From: Porites lobata
Taxonomy: Eukaryota; Cnidaria; Anthozoa; Scleractinia; Poritidae
Length of the DNA: 64,000 nucleotides
NCBI GenBank assembly: GCA_942486035.1
Contig: CALNXK010000169.1
Location: 246,001-310,000 of the forward strand
Reading direction: 5' to 3'
Numbering within the stretch: position 1 is the stretch's first letter; every line of letters begins with the position of its first letter. A program made the position numbers and the translations under genes. The notes below the pieces were generated by a model. That model did not search any database. It saw only the letters and a program-made list of their open reading frames with translations, and was not told the DNA's origin. This document shows, in pieces, positions 13,131-24,800 of this stretch.

Positions 13131-13455
13131 CTGATAAACAAGCACAGGAAAACCTTTTAGTGACGAAATTCTGTTTCATTTAGGATTAATCGCCTCCTAA
13201 TTTCTTAACTTATCTCTGAGCAACAAGTTCGACTTAACCGTTTTTTTAAGAGCATTCTTGTTTGTCCAGAAAGTATCCATACTTTCCCCATAAAGGATTC
13301 ATTTTTTGAGAAGCAGTGCAAACAAGGAAATTTGGTGAATAATAAGAAACTGCGCTGAAGTACCTTATTCTCCATTGCATGACCAACCCATTTCAATATT
13401 GTTTTTCCTAACTAGTATGTGTTCCATGATGTATAAATAAGATGGTGAATTTTAA

Positions 13456-13681
13456 GGGACGGACCATTAGAAAACTTATGGTGGGGGCGAGTGAAGTACA
13501 AAAAAAATATTTGCGCAAGGGAAAATTAAGTGAAAAAAAATTCATGCATGCTAATTAACCCTAAAAAATATTCATGCTACGGTCCAAAAAAAAATTCATA
13601 CAAGGAATTTGATAATGAAAAAAAATTCCTGCGGCTCAAAAATTCCCCACCCCCCCAATAACTTTTTTAATGGTCCATTCC
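13456..13681. mobile_element. MITE, GGGACGGACCATT termini
   Basis: Starts GGGACGGACCATTAG and ends TTAATGGTCCATTCC, forming an imperfect inverted repeat around A-rich internal sequence. TTAA on the left and TAA on the right suggest a 3-4 bp target duplication. No coding capacity. Confidence 0.6.
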
Positions 13682-14216
13682 TAAGCTTGCTAAATTTATA
13701 AGAACTGGCGTTTTTAATAATTAACAAACGTGACTTTAGGAAGGACAGCAGAATGATCACACACCGTGTTCGTGACCTTTTCTTTCTGTTCACACACTGT
13801 GTTCATGACCTTTTCTTCCTGTGTATCTCCAATTGACCAACCCATCACTCTTTCTTCAGACTTTCTACCATAGTCTTACTTGACTTTTTGTTTTTCATTT
13901 TGTTTTCAAAGTTTTGCTCAATTAATAATAATTATTAATTCAGCTATTTATTAGCCTTCTAATAATATTTTTGGTGTCTTCCTTGCTCCTTAGTCTGATT
14001 TTCCTCCTTATAAGACATTGTAATAGGGTTTGCTTCTTGCTAAAGTTTTGGCAATGCAACGCAGGTTGACAACTATATTGTCCTTCGATTTTTTTTCTTT
14101 CGATACAGTTTTTGTTTTTCTTTGTTTAATGTACATAGTTTAAATTAGACGAAGCAAATAATTTATGTGATAAAGTGTAAGATAAAGGAAGGTGTATATT
14201 GTATCAAGGACAGAAT

Positions 14217-14423
14217 TAGCCTCAGAAAACAGCCAGCATTTTGCGATGCCACCAGTGGTTTCCCTCCAAAATTACCTCTGAGAAGCGAGCCCAGAAATTC
14301 CACACTGATGATGTGCGGTAGTGACATGCCATCAGCATGGAATTTCTGAGCTCGTTTCTCAGACCTCATTTTGCGGGGAAAGCACCAGTGGCATTGCGAA
14401 ATCTTGGGTGTTTACTTAGGCTA
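14217..14423. mobile_element. MITE, TAGCCTMAGWAAAC termini
   Basis: About 45 bp of inverted repeat: the left arm TAGCCTCAGAAAACAGCC pairs with the right arm ending GTGTTTACTTAGGCTA, and the match continues through GATGCCACCAGTGG against CCAGTGGCATTGC. The flanks are consistent with a TA target. No coding capacity. Confidence 0.65.
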
Positions 14424-15439
14424 GGATAGAATGGTATTAATGTTGTTATATTCATTTCCATTCATTTCTTTCCTTTAAAAGAGCACTTAAGGCATTTATT
14501 TGTAATAATTATTAGTATACTCCAACAAAAATCTTGGGAAAAAGCCTTTTAATATTCAACATTTGTAAACTTCCGTAATATTGATTATTTTTAATATTCC
14601 ACCTGATATTATTTTTTATCAATCACCGTAATTTTTATGCCATCTTCGAAAAATTGTAATTGAGGAGGCCTAATTAACATAAGCTTTATAGTTTCCTTTA
14701 GGCCTCCTCGCCATTTCTTCCTACCTTTTTTTTTTTGGCATCTTTTTGTAATTGTAATCATGTGGCAAATAAATAAATACAAAATACCAATACAAATTAT
14801 TGCTAAAAAAAATTGAAACGAATTCGTTAACTTAAAAAAGTGCAGTATAGGATTGACATCAGCAAACATGATCCAAATTTGGTCAACAGAAGCTACAAGA
14901 AGAACTAGCCTGTGTAGCTGGTGGGATTAGTGGGCGAGTGCGGTAGTTTTTGGTAGTGGAGCCAGTTGAAGATTGGGAGCTAGTCAAATTGAAATCCCGA
15001 ATCAAGTTTGCGCTAGTCAAATTGATTTTCCCTCACAGGTTTGCTGCTCTTGAAAATCCCTCGCAGCATCACATGGCAGCTCTGCCGTAAAGAAACAATC
15101 CCGCCAGCTACATGTATGCAGGCTGCAAAGAACTGGCCAAAGGATTTAAGCCAATGAGAAACGGAGACATATTTTCGATGGCTTTTGATTCAGTCTTCAA
15201 GAAACTGATGTCAAGTAGGACAGTGTTGGTTATTGTTCAAAATTCATGCAAGTTTATTGATCCAATATTGTTTCACATCAATGCCTTAGTTACATTTTTT
15301 ATTGAAGATGAGAAAATTATACAGTACTATTAAGAAAATGGTCATCCCTAAATAATTATTGGAACAAGTTAAAGCAAAAGTTAGAAGGCTTTGAAAGTGA
15401 TATATGTGTAGTGAGCTCGTAAAGAAAATTACAGAGCGT

Positions 15440-15665
15440 AAAATTGCTTAAATTTTAGTGTCTGGGACAAAGAGAACTGTCTGTAATAGAGAGGTGTCCA
15501 TATTACAGAGAGAGAAATTGCTTGAATTTTAGTGTCTTTGGGACAAAGAGAACTGTCTGTAATAGAGAGGTGTCCATATTACAGAGAGAGAAATTGCATG
15601 AATTTTGGTGTCTTTGGGACAAAGACTGAGAACTGTCTAATAGAGAAGTGTCTGTATTATAGAGG
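15440..15665. repeat. Three tandem units of about 75 bp
   Basis: Three consecutive units each contain AATTGCNTRAATTTTRGTG, GGGACAAAG, GAACTGTCT and TAGAGARGTGTC. The motif GAGGTGTCCATATTAC resembles the interior of the Tc1/pogo-like MITE at 19,722, so the array may have grown from such an element. Confidence 0.7.
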
Positions 15666-15810
15666 TGACTGTAAGGAGTTGTTTGACTGTACATTTTTTA
15701 TTCTGCAATGTTGTTCTAAAAAAAAAGAATGATTGCATTAATTAAGAAAACAAGCAATAATGCAAAAATATTGTCCACATTTTGTTGTGCAATGGAAAAT
15801 ATTATTACTT

Positions 15811-16760
15811 CAGGGCTCGAAATTAACTTTTTCGTTCGGGAGCCAGCTGGCGACTAATGGAAAAATTTTGGTCGCCAGATCGTAAATTTTGGTCGCCAAC
15901 TTATTTTATATATAACTTACACAAGAACACGATTTTATACGTTACTTTGCATGCAAGAGAAGTCACAACTGAAGAGCGAAAACAATTAGAAACAACACGA
16001 GTAACACTTAGTTATAAAGCTACCGTTGTTCTCAGGTGATATGTCTCTGGTCCGAAGGTGATGGTTGTCTCCAAAGTCATTTTAAATGAAGCGAAGCATA
16101 AAACGTTTTAAGTCCGTGGTTTTCATTCTGAGACAAACACGGGTCCTTGTGTATTTGCCCTTTGCTACTTCTACGAAATGCCGTTCTATATTTTCGACTT
16201 GCTTTCCTCAACGCCTTTCGCTGCCGACAAACAACGCCATGCTTGGCCCAGGCCTCTACACAACCACATTGCTCGTACCAGTCTCCGACCGGGAGGAAAC
16301 AAAAATGGGCTTAGTGCAGTTTTTGGGTCTTCGTTTCCCTTTAGACAGAACGTTTTAGGAAAATAAAACCTAAAATGTTGCGGGAGTTACGAAGGCACCG
16401 TATCTGCCACCATTTTTGTTGTTGAAGTGCGCCTGCGACCCCAGTTTCGGAAGAAGCCGCTGAAACAATATGGCGCGCCCTGAACGCAGTATCGACGTGT
16501 CGAAATACATTCCATTTTTTCGATTATCTTGTAATATTCAGACATTATTTTACTGGGGACGGAAAGGTGAGTTGTATACTAGCTACCATATCCGATTGAT
16601 TTCCAAATATAAAGATTTAAAAACAAAAGTTGTGTCGTGGTTTTCTTTAGTCATCGGACAAAACGCGAGTCGCCAGCTGGCGACCAGTTCTGAAAATTTA
16701 GTCGCCAGTGCTCAATTTTTGGTCGCATTGGCGACCAGTGAGTCGCAATTTCGAGCCCTG
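15811..16760. mobile_element. hAT-like element with CAGGGCTCGAAATT termini
   Basis: The 950-bp element starts CAGGGCTCGAAATTAAC and ends CGCAATTTCGAGCCCTG, with TACTT on both sides. CAGGG termini are usual for hAT elements, although the visible target duplication is only 5 bp. Both ends carry repeated GGTCGCCAG / CTGGCGAC motifs, which can pair. Interior frames are short; no transposase was recognised. Confidence 0.65.
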
Positions 16761-17507
16761 TACTTGATTACTTATTCAAAAGGCCTGTAGACAAATCAAA
16801 CTTCCTAAGATAAAATTGTACTCATTAACCAAATGTTCATAACTAAAACTTCACTCAGAGTAAATATAAACGCACAGGAAAGTGTGATACCTTATTACTT
16901 GTAATATGGATAGGATATGACCATTAACACACTCTGTTTACTGCACTACTAAAAACTTTAAACGTAAAAATTCCAATATCAACTTGTACTTGGTATGATG
17001 CAACAAAAAAAAATGTGAATTGAAATAATGAGAACACTTCTCCTGTCATAAAACAAATCACTATCCTGCAGTTATTGTTAAGTGCTAAGGAAACCAACTG
17101 GGTTATCCAGTGGATAGAGTTCTATCCAGTGGAATGCTATCCATCTTTTGAACACTGAGGCCAGAATTAATTGCCTAGGAGCCCACTGCTTAAATGCATG
17201 GCTGTTCAAACACACTGTACAAAGGAAGGATAGTGCCTCTAGATCTGCCTATAAATACATTGCTGGGTAAAGTACAAATTAAAACAGCAACTACCATATT
17301 TTCTCAATCAAATGCTCATTACATATTTCTTTATACGTTGAGGGAAAAGGGCGAGATGAAGGGGGGAAAAACTTTAACAGGAAAAACATCAACTACAGGC
17401 ATGAATAAACTACAGACCTGGTCCCCGTGGCCAACAAATCGCTAGAGCCAGGAGGGTTGAATTGAGAAGATATGGTCTGCATTTTCTACGTCAAGCAACT
17501 ACTATGA
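16761..17507. other. Intergenic, downstream of the EBP-family gene
   Basis: AT-rich sequence between the CAGGGCTCG element and the EBP stop codon at 17,508. It would include the gene's 3' UTR; no polyadenylation signal close to the stop was picked out and nothing else is recognised. Confidence 0.4.
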
Positions 17508-17678
17508 TTAACTGCGTTTTTTCTTTGAACTAGTAGGCGGACTATATATGTCCTTCATTTCTGACAGAGTCTGTAGCATGATTGTTGTTGGAACAACAAT
17601 CCAAACACCATTAGCACACACATAGACAGTCCAGAAATAGAACACCTTTTCAAAACTGTCAAAAGTGGGTGGCCAGTC
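17508..17678 (-). CDS. EBP-family copy A, exon 4 (last)
   Basis: Acceptor TATTTTTGCAG. It encodes the last helix (VYVCANGVWIVVP) and a basic tail, ending at TAA. Only its first 15 coding bases were carried into copy B. Confidence 0.85.
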   Translation of the reverse strand, partial: DWPPTFDSFEKVFYFWTVYVCANGVWIVVPTTIMLQTLSEMKDIYSPPTSSKKKRS

Positions 17679-20600
17679 CTGCAAAAATACAAATCATTTA
17701 TTATTATTCATTCAAAATATTTCCCAGATTCTGATTGGCTAAAAGCACACGCATAATTCCCCATAACCAGCTACTGATGACCAATTTTGGAAGAATATTG
17801 CAATTAATCAACCGATGATGCAGATTTCTTTCAGATTAATGCATCATTAATCGAGAAGACCTGGGGATGAGTTGAATATTGTTTTGGTTGTGCAAACAAA
17901 CATGGCGGATGTTTCACTCGTTTCAAGAGTAAGAACTAGGCGAAGTAATGGCTAAAAACATGGCAAGAAGGAGCAAGAAGAGAACTTGAAGATGAACTTA
18001 ACATCGTTGGACGTAAGCATGTGTTAGCTATGTTTTTAAGCTAGGAATTATTTTGAATGAATAATAAAACAATAATTGTTTTATTATTGAATTCAGCTTC
18101 CATATCATATTAAGAATTATGGAGATCTCGGAGGGTGTTATCCTCCTCGATCTAAATAATTCTTCATAAGATACTCAGCCTTATTCATTAATTATTGTTA
18201 AATAATTATTTATCAATAAACTGATTATCAAAATAATATTCATTCTGAATTATTGAACTCACCAAAGGAACATGTTTGAAGCCATCATAAGCCTCTCCAC
18301 CACAATACAAAATGCAGCCTGTAATCTGGAAAGTTGACACCAAAATTGACATAAAATGACGCCACCATAGATCCTTGACAATGGATCTGTACCTGAGGAA
18401 AAAGAAGATAGTAGCTAAGATATCAAGTACAGAAAAAATAAGAGATTAAGAAAAATAATGGGGCTTCAGGGTGGGGAAATGACTTATTGGGTATAAGTTT
18501 TAACAGGGTTTGCAAATTTTATTGATGAGTGGAGTCAGTGTGACTTCTGCTTCACAAATTTTGGAGTCATTTTGGGATATTTCAAGTCAAGTATCACAAC
18601 AAAAAAAGCCATTTTCAGACTTTCCTGCACATGGTCCTGCTCTGTATACACTAGCGTAAGGGATGCACGAAGTAGCTGTGGTGGTCTGCTGACCTGGAAG
18701 CTCAAATCCATGACGGCGGTCATCGAGTAAACTTTGATCGTAATTTACCCTCTTCCTGTTATGTCGCGCAGTATAATTCTTAAATTTCGATGATTTAATT
18801 AAGGTTTACAACGTTTACAATTAACGTAAATTGTATCTGTTGTGAAAAAGGTAGGGACAAAACTGTGTTTGTTACTGCAAATTTCTGGAGTCAAAGTGGC
18901 TCCCTGTTTGTTACTGAAAATTTCTGGAGTCGAAGTGACTCCCTCCGTAACCTCAGTGGAGTCATCTGAATTTTAACTTCAATGCTATATGGGTAAGCCT
19001 AACTATGGGTACCTGCAGGCCTTGTTTTCATCACACATTTTCCAGCAAATCATTGGTTTTCAACTAAATTGTCATATCAAGAATTGTTTGGTGTGGTAAT
19101 GCTACCAACGAGCTCAAGCAACCACGTCAGAGACAGAAATTAGAACATAGAAAAAGGTAAAGGTAAAAACTCTGAATTGTGTAGCACATTTTTTGGCAGT
19201 GAGATTCCTTTGCCATCATCGCACAACTTACATGTATGCTGTCAAACTTGATCGAAATGGCAATGAATGTCATCTTCGCTTTCATATTGAATTAAGATCA
19301 TCATTTCATCAATAGCGATGATCGTGACTTTTAGCCAGGCCATAGAGAGTCTAATAAGCGAGTTGGTCGTTGGTTCTCGCCCCTGCTCTGAGACATTTTT
19401 TATTCTCCAGGTGTTTCCTATCCTCAAAAAACAACTTCCAAAATCAAGTTATTTCTATTTGGAACAAACACTTTCAAGCAAGTTCTTGTATGTATTTCTG
19501 GGGTAAACAAATTACATTTTATTTTACATGATTGTAGATTTTTTTGAATCACAACAGATGTGGAGACTGATAGGGTGACATCAAAATCTCTGGGATAATT
19601 AGAAGACCTTATGGGCTACTACAAAGTTTTTTAGTTCCCACCTCTACAGGTACATGTAGATTTGCAAAGTGGTAAACCCCTCTCCTCCCCTCCCCTTCCA
19701 CCAAGACTTTCAATATTATTACAGTCAAACCCTGTTAATATGGACACTGGGGGGGCCATAAAAACTGTCGTATTAACAGGGTGTCCACATTACACAGGTT
19801 GAATTTAGAGAAAATGTATAGGCTTTCTTTCCCCAGGGACAAGGCAAACTGTCCATAATAATGAGGTGTCCATATTCAGCTGGTGTCCATTTATAGCAGG
19901 GTTTGACCGTATAAGTGTTTTGAGGTCGCACGTTTATTAACTGCAAACTTCATCTTAAGTACATAACATTTCAGGTGGTTCAGTGTTAAAATTGGCACAG
20001 AATTTTTTCGTCAGTTCTTGGCTATGGAGTTGTTAATAATCAAGATGCACTTTCCTTAACTAAGGATAAAATTGATCCCAACCAAAGATCATATGTAGAT
20101 GGTACATGTAGATGCAGTAACTAATGATTTAGAGGGGTAGCACACCCACAAAGTTGTTCTTTGCTTACCTGATTCCTGGTTGATTTGGAATTTTGGAAAT
20201 ATTGGTTTTTATGGAGAGGGGAAAACCAGATTTCCCAGAGAAAAACCTCTCAGAGCAAAGGAGAGAACCAATAACAAACCCTACCCACATATGGCATTGA
20301 TGCAGGGATTTAGACCCAGGCCACATTGGCAGGAGACGAGTGCTCTTACCAATGGCCAATCCCTTGCTCCCCTTGTATCTATATAGGAAATGAGGTAAAT
20401 GAAGTTGAATGATAAAAGTAAGACATACCAGAGGATGCAAAGAGGGCCCATTACACCCAGTTCCAAAAATGAAATTGACATGACAAGAGGATCCTTAGTT
20501 GGCCAGTAACGAGCATCTAGTTTGCCATATTCAATGACCATCCACTTTGGTCCTCGGGCACAGGTACCAACCACCCTGAATTAATAAACAAGAAAACTTT

Positions 20601-23215
20601 ATCAATATTTTAAACTATAATTTACTATTAATGTTACTCTATTGGCTTCATCACAGACAAGCATCACTCAAAAGGCACTCCTTCACAAATGATTCCTCAC
20701 AATGACGGCAAAATAAAAATGGAGAAAAAACCGGAGGAATAAGGTACATATCCTTAAATTGCCGATATAAAAACAACAAAAATCACACATGTCGAACCAT
20801 GATCCTTTTCTCGCACTTTCAACGTCCTTAATTTTAATGGTCAAAGATGAGCTTGATGCACAACTTCAGGGAAGTCACATTGGTCAAAGGCAAATAACAC
20901 AGTTTTAATAAGCTACATCAACCGTCATTTACACGTACTTCCTGGCTCCTTTCAGTGCTTGATCTATTGAATTATCTCTTGTTAGTGGACACTATGCCCG
21001 ATCCAAATTCCCAAGAGTATTCGCTTACAGGAAGACAAACAGTCACCCAACATCAGCAGGGATAGTGGAACTGAAATTCCAGGAGCATGAAGAAACTGTC
21101 TCTTTTGCAGTACTCCCCCACTTCACCACCACCACCCCTAAATCAATATTACTCATCCCACCCCAATACACAAAATTGATCCAGTCCCACCCAGTAATGT
21201 GGGTGTGGCTCAGGACATTATACATAGTCTTACATGACGAACAGACCATCAAAAGACACTTCCATGTCTCTAATGACAAAATTATCTTTGTCCATGATAA
21301 AATACAAGCAAAAATGATACCAGAAATAAAAAAAGAAATAGGCTATGAGCTTTAGAATAAAAAGCACTTTTAAACTGGTGGAAATTTGGGCTCAATTCCA
21401 AACTATAGCACAGAAGAACTCAATCAAACAGTCTACTTTATCTGGGGGATTTGATGACCATACGGGAGACCAGAAGATTTATGGCCTACCCGGGAGACCC
21501 CTGGATAATCCCAGAGTTGGTAATTACCAGTATGCACTAGAACAAGAAGGAGCAATTTTCTGGTTCCTTGTTATTTTAGTGCCAAACTTGTTCTGCACCA
21601 GTATTCATAGCCTATTTTGGTGAAAAGCATTCTAACAATAGTCTCTCTTATCTCACGTACAATGTAAGTTGTCTTTCAAAACAAACCAAACTAGGACCTC
21701 ACACAATTTGTTTTTTCAAAGTTTTCTGCTGAACAGGGTATGATTTTAGGGGTATGGGGGGAAGGGAGCTAGTGTCTCAAAGAGGGTATACAATTTCACT
21801 GTTGAAGGTCTTGAACAGGGTGTCTTCTTTATGTAAAAAGGAGGGGGACATGGGGTTTTACGGTATTGTGGTATTGAGCTTTTTTTCAAGCGGTATTTAG
21901 GTAATTTTGATTTTAATGTGCGGCATTGTGGTATCATCTAGCCCTGCGGTATATGGTTTTTCACCCTCTTGGTTAACGGTATTCGGTAAAAGAAGATACT
22001 TCACGGTATTGCGGTACCATTTATTTTCGCTCTCCTGTATAATGCAGGTCAACACAATGTGCAACACGAACAACAGTAAGATAAAGAGGTTAATATTAAA
22101 AAGTTAATATTTTAAAAGACTTTAGACTTAATGGTAAACAATTACACAATCTATGACAAAATTGGAAGCGCGTCCAATGACCGAGCTTTTCGATCATTGT
22201 ACTGATCAAAGATCTTCTCATATGTTCTCGCAATGTCTGAGGTTGATTTCTGGTGCATACATGCTTGAGGTAAACAAACACACGAGATGGATACAGCTTT
22301 AAGTAAACGTGACCGATCATAAATGCGGTATTGGTATTTCATCGATTTTTGACACTGTATTTTGGTATTTGCCAATACAGTCGACTCTCTCTTAACGGAC
22401 ACCTCTATAAGACGGACACCTCTGTAAAACAGACACTTGGAGTTGGTCCCTGCCTTTCTTTGCTCCCTCTATTTGACTTTCTGTAAGACGGACAATCTCT
22501 CTAAGACAAACAGCTAGTGCAGGTCCCAAAGGTGTCTGTCTTAGAGAGAGTTGACTTTATTTCTAACGGTATTTCGGTATTGGGTACCCTCCGATTTCCC
22601 CCCTCAAAAAGGTCTATTGTCTGAAAAATGGGAGCGAAATGAACGAGTTTTGTCACAACCGGGTTCAGGGTTCTGTAAGGCCTCGGCGGCACACCCCCAC
22701 CGCTGCCTCCTTGAGCCTCGGGGTTCTGAATCTGAGATTTTCTAAAGAAGAGATTTCATTCCTTTTTCTTGGTAGCCCTCTATCCTGCACTTATACCTCA
22801 AGTATTGTAATAAACGCGGCGTTTATCCGTGGCCTGGAATTTTTTCGGGAAAATGAGTTTGAATACGCTTTTAGCTTAAGACAATGGCGCCCATCTCTGA
22901 GATGAACCTGGTAACATTTCAAATCTCGGAGGCAATTTAGACCCATAAACTAAAAAACTTTGAATACACTACTCAGAACATCAAACTGCCGTTAAGATCA
23001 CAAGGATAGATCTGATCTTACCCGTCCATCCAGCAGTGGATTATGCAGCCATTAAAGAGCGCCCACCATGCTAAAGCTGAATGTTTACCGCGCGGAAAAC
23101 CACTCCAAATGAAACAGAATAACACCAATAACACCGGAATCAGGTTGACAGGGTCTTCAATGTCTTTGGTAAAATACTGGGCAATTTCTAAGGCTTTAGT
23201 TGAGTTAAAAGACAT
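17508..23215 (-). CDS. EBP-family (EXPERA) membrane protein, copy A
   Basis: Four exons on the - strand: 23,022-23,215, 20,429-20,575, 18,263-18,392 and 17,508-17,678. The three junctions are GT-AG and keep the frame (phases 2, 2, 0), giving 213 residues; human EBP has 230. EBP is the endoplasmic reticulum sterol delta8-delta7 isomerase; EBPL is a relative without known isomerase activity. Family marks: four hydrophobic segments, EYGKLDARYW (EBP/EBPL has EYGK-D-R), GPL after the second helix, TGCILY...YDGFKH (EBP has YGDVLY...RDGFQH) and ANGVWIVVP near the end. The C terminus is KKKRS, a basic tail like that of EBP. By my alignment from memory, the helix-1 histidine is kept but the following glutamate is Asp, and the helix-3 glutamate is not conserved, so isomerase activity is doubtful. 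This copy looks intact. Confidence 0.85.
17690..18255. repeat. Palindrome-bearing repeat in EBP intron 3, copy A
   Basis: It begins at TTATTCATTCAAAATATTTCCC and ends at a similar inverted stretch (AATATTCATTCTGAATTATT). A hairpin-forming block near 18,110-18,170 is built from GAGATCTCGGAGG, GTGTTATCC and TCCTCGATCT. The equivalent in copy B is 44,818-45,437, where an extra 61 bp is present near 45,119-45,180. Confidence 0.5.
18263..18392 (-). CDS. EBP-family copy A, exon 3
   Basis: Acceptor TTTTCCTCAG, donor GTGAGTTC, ending in phase 0. It encodes SIVKDLWWRHF and the TGCILYCGGEAYDGFKH motif. Confidence 0.85.
19722..19909. mobile_element. TA-flanked MITE, CAGTCAAACCCTG termini (copy A)
   Basis: 188 bp bounded by CAGTCAAACCCTGTTAAT and AGCAGGGTTTGACCG with TA on both sides, as for Tc1/mariner/pogo relatives. 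The orthologous position in copy B (47,571-47,758) is occupied, so it predates the duplication. It lies in EBP intron 2. Confidence 0.75.
20429..20575 (-). CDS. EBP-family copy A, exon 2
   Basis: Acceptor TTAATTCAG, donor GTATGTC. It carries EYGKLDARYW and the start of the third hydrophobic segment ending GPLCIL. Confidence 0.85.
21720..22137. repeat. Stretch rich in CGGTATT repeats
   Basis: Short variants of CGGTATTGTGGTAT recur through 21,860-22,020 and again near 22,325-22,375 and 22,565. The first part is shared with copy B (49,560-49,976); copy B's homology stops inside it. Confidence 0.5.
22378..22556. mobile_element. Tc1/pogo-like MITE, CAGTCGACTCTCTC termini
   Basis: Bounded by CAGTCGACTCTCTCTTAA and TTAGAGAGAGTTGAC with repeated GGACACCTC-type blocks inside. 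It sits in the part of EBP intron 1 that copy B lacks. Confidence 0.65.
23022..23215 (-). CDS. EBP-family copy A, exon 1
   Basis: It encodes 64 residues from the only suitable ATG (MSFNSTKALEIAQYF), one hydrophobic helix and the family His in IIHCWMDG. The donor GTAAGATC follows. Copy B has no equivalent of this exon. Confidence 0.8.
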
Positions 23216-23518
23216 TTTGAGGGACACCGCTCACCGATAAACTGTTTCAGGAGGTAACGCGCGCTTTTTGACGGGTCACGCTGTGAGCATGCGTGTCAGC
23301 GTTCAAGCGTGACAATTGCGTGATGCGAACCAGATTGTTTACAAGCCTCAGCGACGACAACAACAACAACGAGCTTTATTTGCATGACCATACAAGCACA
23401 TACAGTATTGCAAAGGCTATGTTACCGAGGCAATTACGTTACTTTGATGATAATTTGTCACGAACATCAAAACAAGCTGAAATATATTTTATGAATTGTA
23501 TATTGATAAAGTAATTAG

Positions 23519-23740
23519 CAGGGGCACCCAACGAGAACATAGTTCAAAACCACTTAAACATAGCATTGTTGAACGTATTTTAGTATTTAAACGGTAGATA
23601 TAGGCATATTTTTATCCCCTAAAAATTTTTCATCTGTTCGGATTTCCTAACAAAAAGTCTAGTGGTGCGAAAATTATAGGGATCAAAACCTAACTTTTCG
23701 AAAATTTCAGCCAGAACAAAGGCTCAAGAAAACTTTAGGT
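23519..23740. mobile_element. Truncated hAT-like MITE, CAGGGGCACCC end
   Basis: It begins CAGGGGCACCCAACGAGAA and follows the 6,560-6,956 element closely for about 200 bp, then stops before the right terminus. It lies just upstream of EBP exon 1. Confidence 0.65.
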
Positions 23741-23819
23741 GTCCATTAATTGAGGTAGTATCTGACACGAACTCAGGTGAAGAAAACAGATGGTAATCAA
23801 GCCGTAAAACGTATTGCAT

Positions 23820-24100
23820 ATGCGTTATTGCCCAAGCTTTTTCGTTCAATGGCTAAATATTGGTCAAGTTATTTTCTGCGCATTTATGGACCGAGTCGAG
23901 GCCAATAAAAACGCAAAAAGTAACGAGGCCAATATCCAGCCATCTTGACCTCACGCTTGGTAAATAAAGTATTTGTTACATGCCCCCAAAAAGAACTTTT
24001 TCTTGCGGGACCAACGCGAGAAATCCCGAACTATCTTGCCCGCTCGAGGACTCAGCCACATAATAACTGTGTTCCAACGGTGGGGAATTTTTTCACCAAA
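23820..24100. repeat. Dispersed repeat shared with 40,010-40,308
   Basis: The blocks TTGCGGGACCAACG, AATCCCGAACTATCTTG and CCAATATCCAGCCATCTTGACC recur in opposite orientation in the intron of the ZDHHC17-like gene. No coding capacity. Confidence 0.55.
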
Positions 24101-24800
24101 GGTCTGCCCGGAGATGGGGAATTTGTCATTTATAAATTTTTCAGTTTCTACCACTTTGAAAGGGAAACTCTGTGTGGTCAGAAGCATATAACCCTGTAGT
24201 GCCCCAGTGCATAAGGAAGACTCCGTAGGCCAGGTTGCCAAGTCTTTGAAACTGGGAACCCATGTCATAAGCTCCAGAGAAAACACATCTTTATTCCTCT
24301 TACCAATCAAGAGACTTTTATCCTCTCTATCGACTCTCTTGTCCATTAATATACAGAAACCAAACTTGTTGCAAGTTTATTCATTTTCCCTATTTATCGA
24401 TTTCTATATGTTTACCTATGTATTTTTTGTTGCGTCTGAAAATGTTTGAAAAAACAAGCTCTTCTCGTACTAACAGTAAATAGCCTTAGCTTTTAAGACT
24501 CGTCCTTCAGCTGAGTTTTGAATGGTTCAAGCAAGGAGTCTGTCAAGGCCAGGAGACCTGGCTAAAACCGTAGACTACGAGCAGTTTCTCTTTTTCCTTA
24601 ATTAGCTTATTCGAGCAAAACGCGAAAGACACGCAAATGACCGCGCGCCTGAATGAAGGGGCCCGAAGCAAACCGATGAATAGCGGACCTGATCGTGTTA
24701 GACTCGTTTTCCACTCATTTCAAAACAACAACAAAAAAACACATTCATGCGAACACGTAGTACCATTGTACTGAGTGATTTTCTTTCATTGTGTTTCTTC

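Noticed and set aside
20165..20440. 91-codon frame on the - strand, also in copy B
   Set aside because: It runs through EBP exon 2 in a different frame and into the intron; the spliced EBP frame explains the region.
21065..21355. A 96-codon open frame preserved in both duplication copies (also 48,904-49,194)
   Set aside because: It has no ATG start (begins GTG), lies in an EBP intron on the opposite strand, and resembles no family. Preservation is explained by the young duplication.
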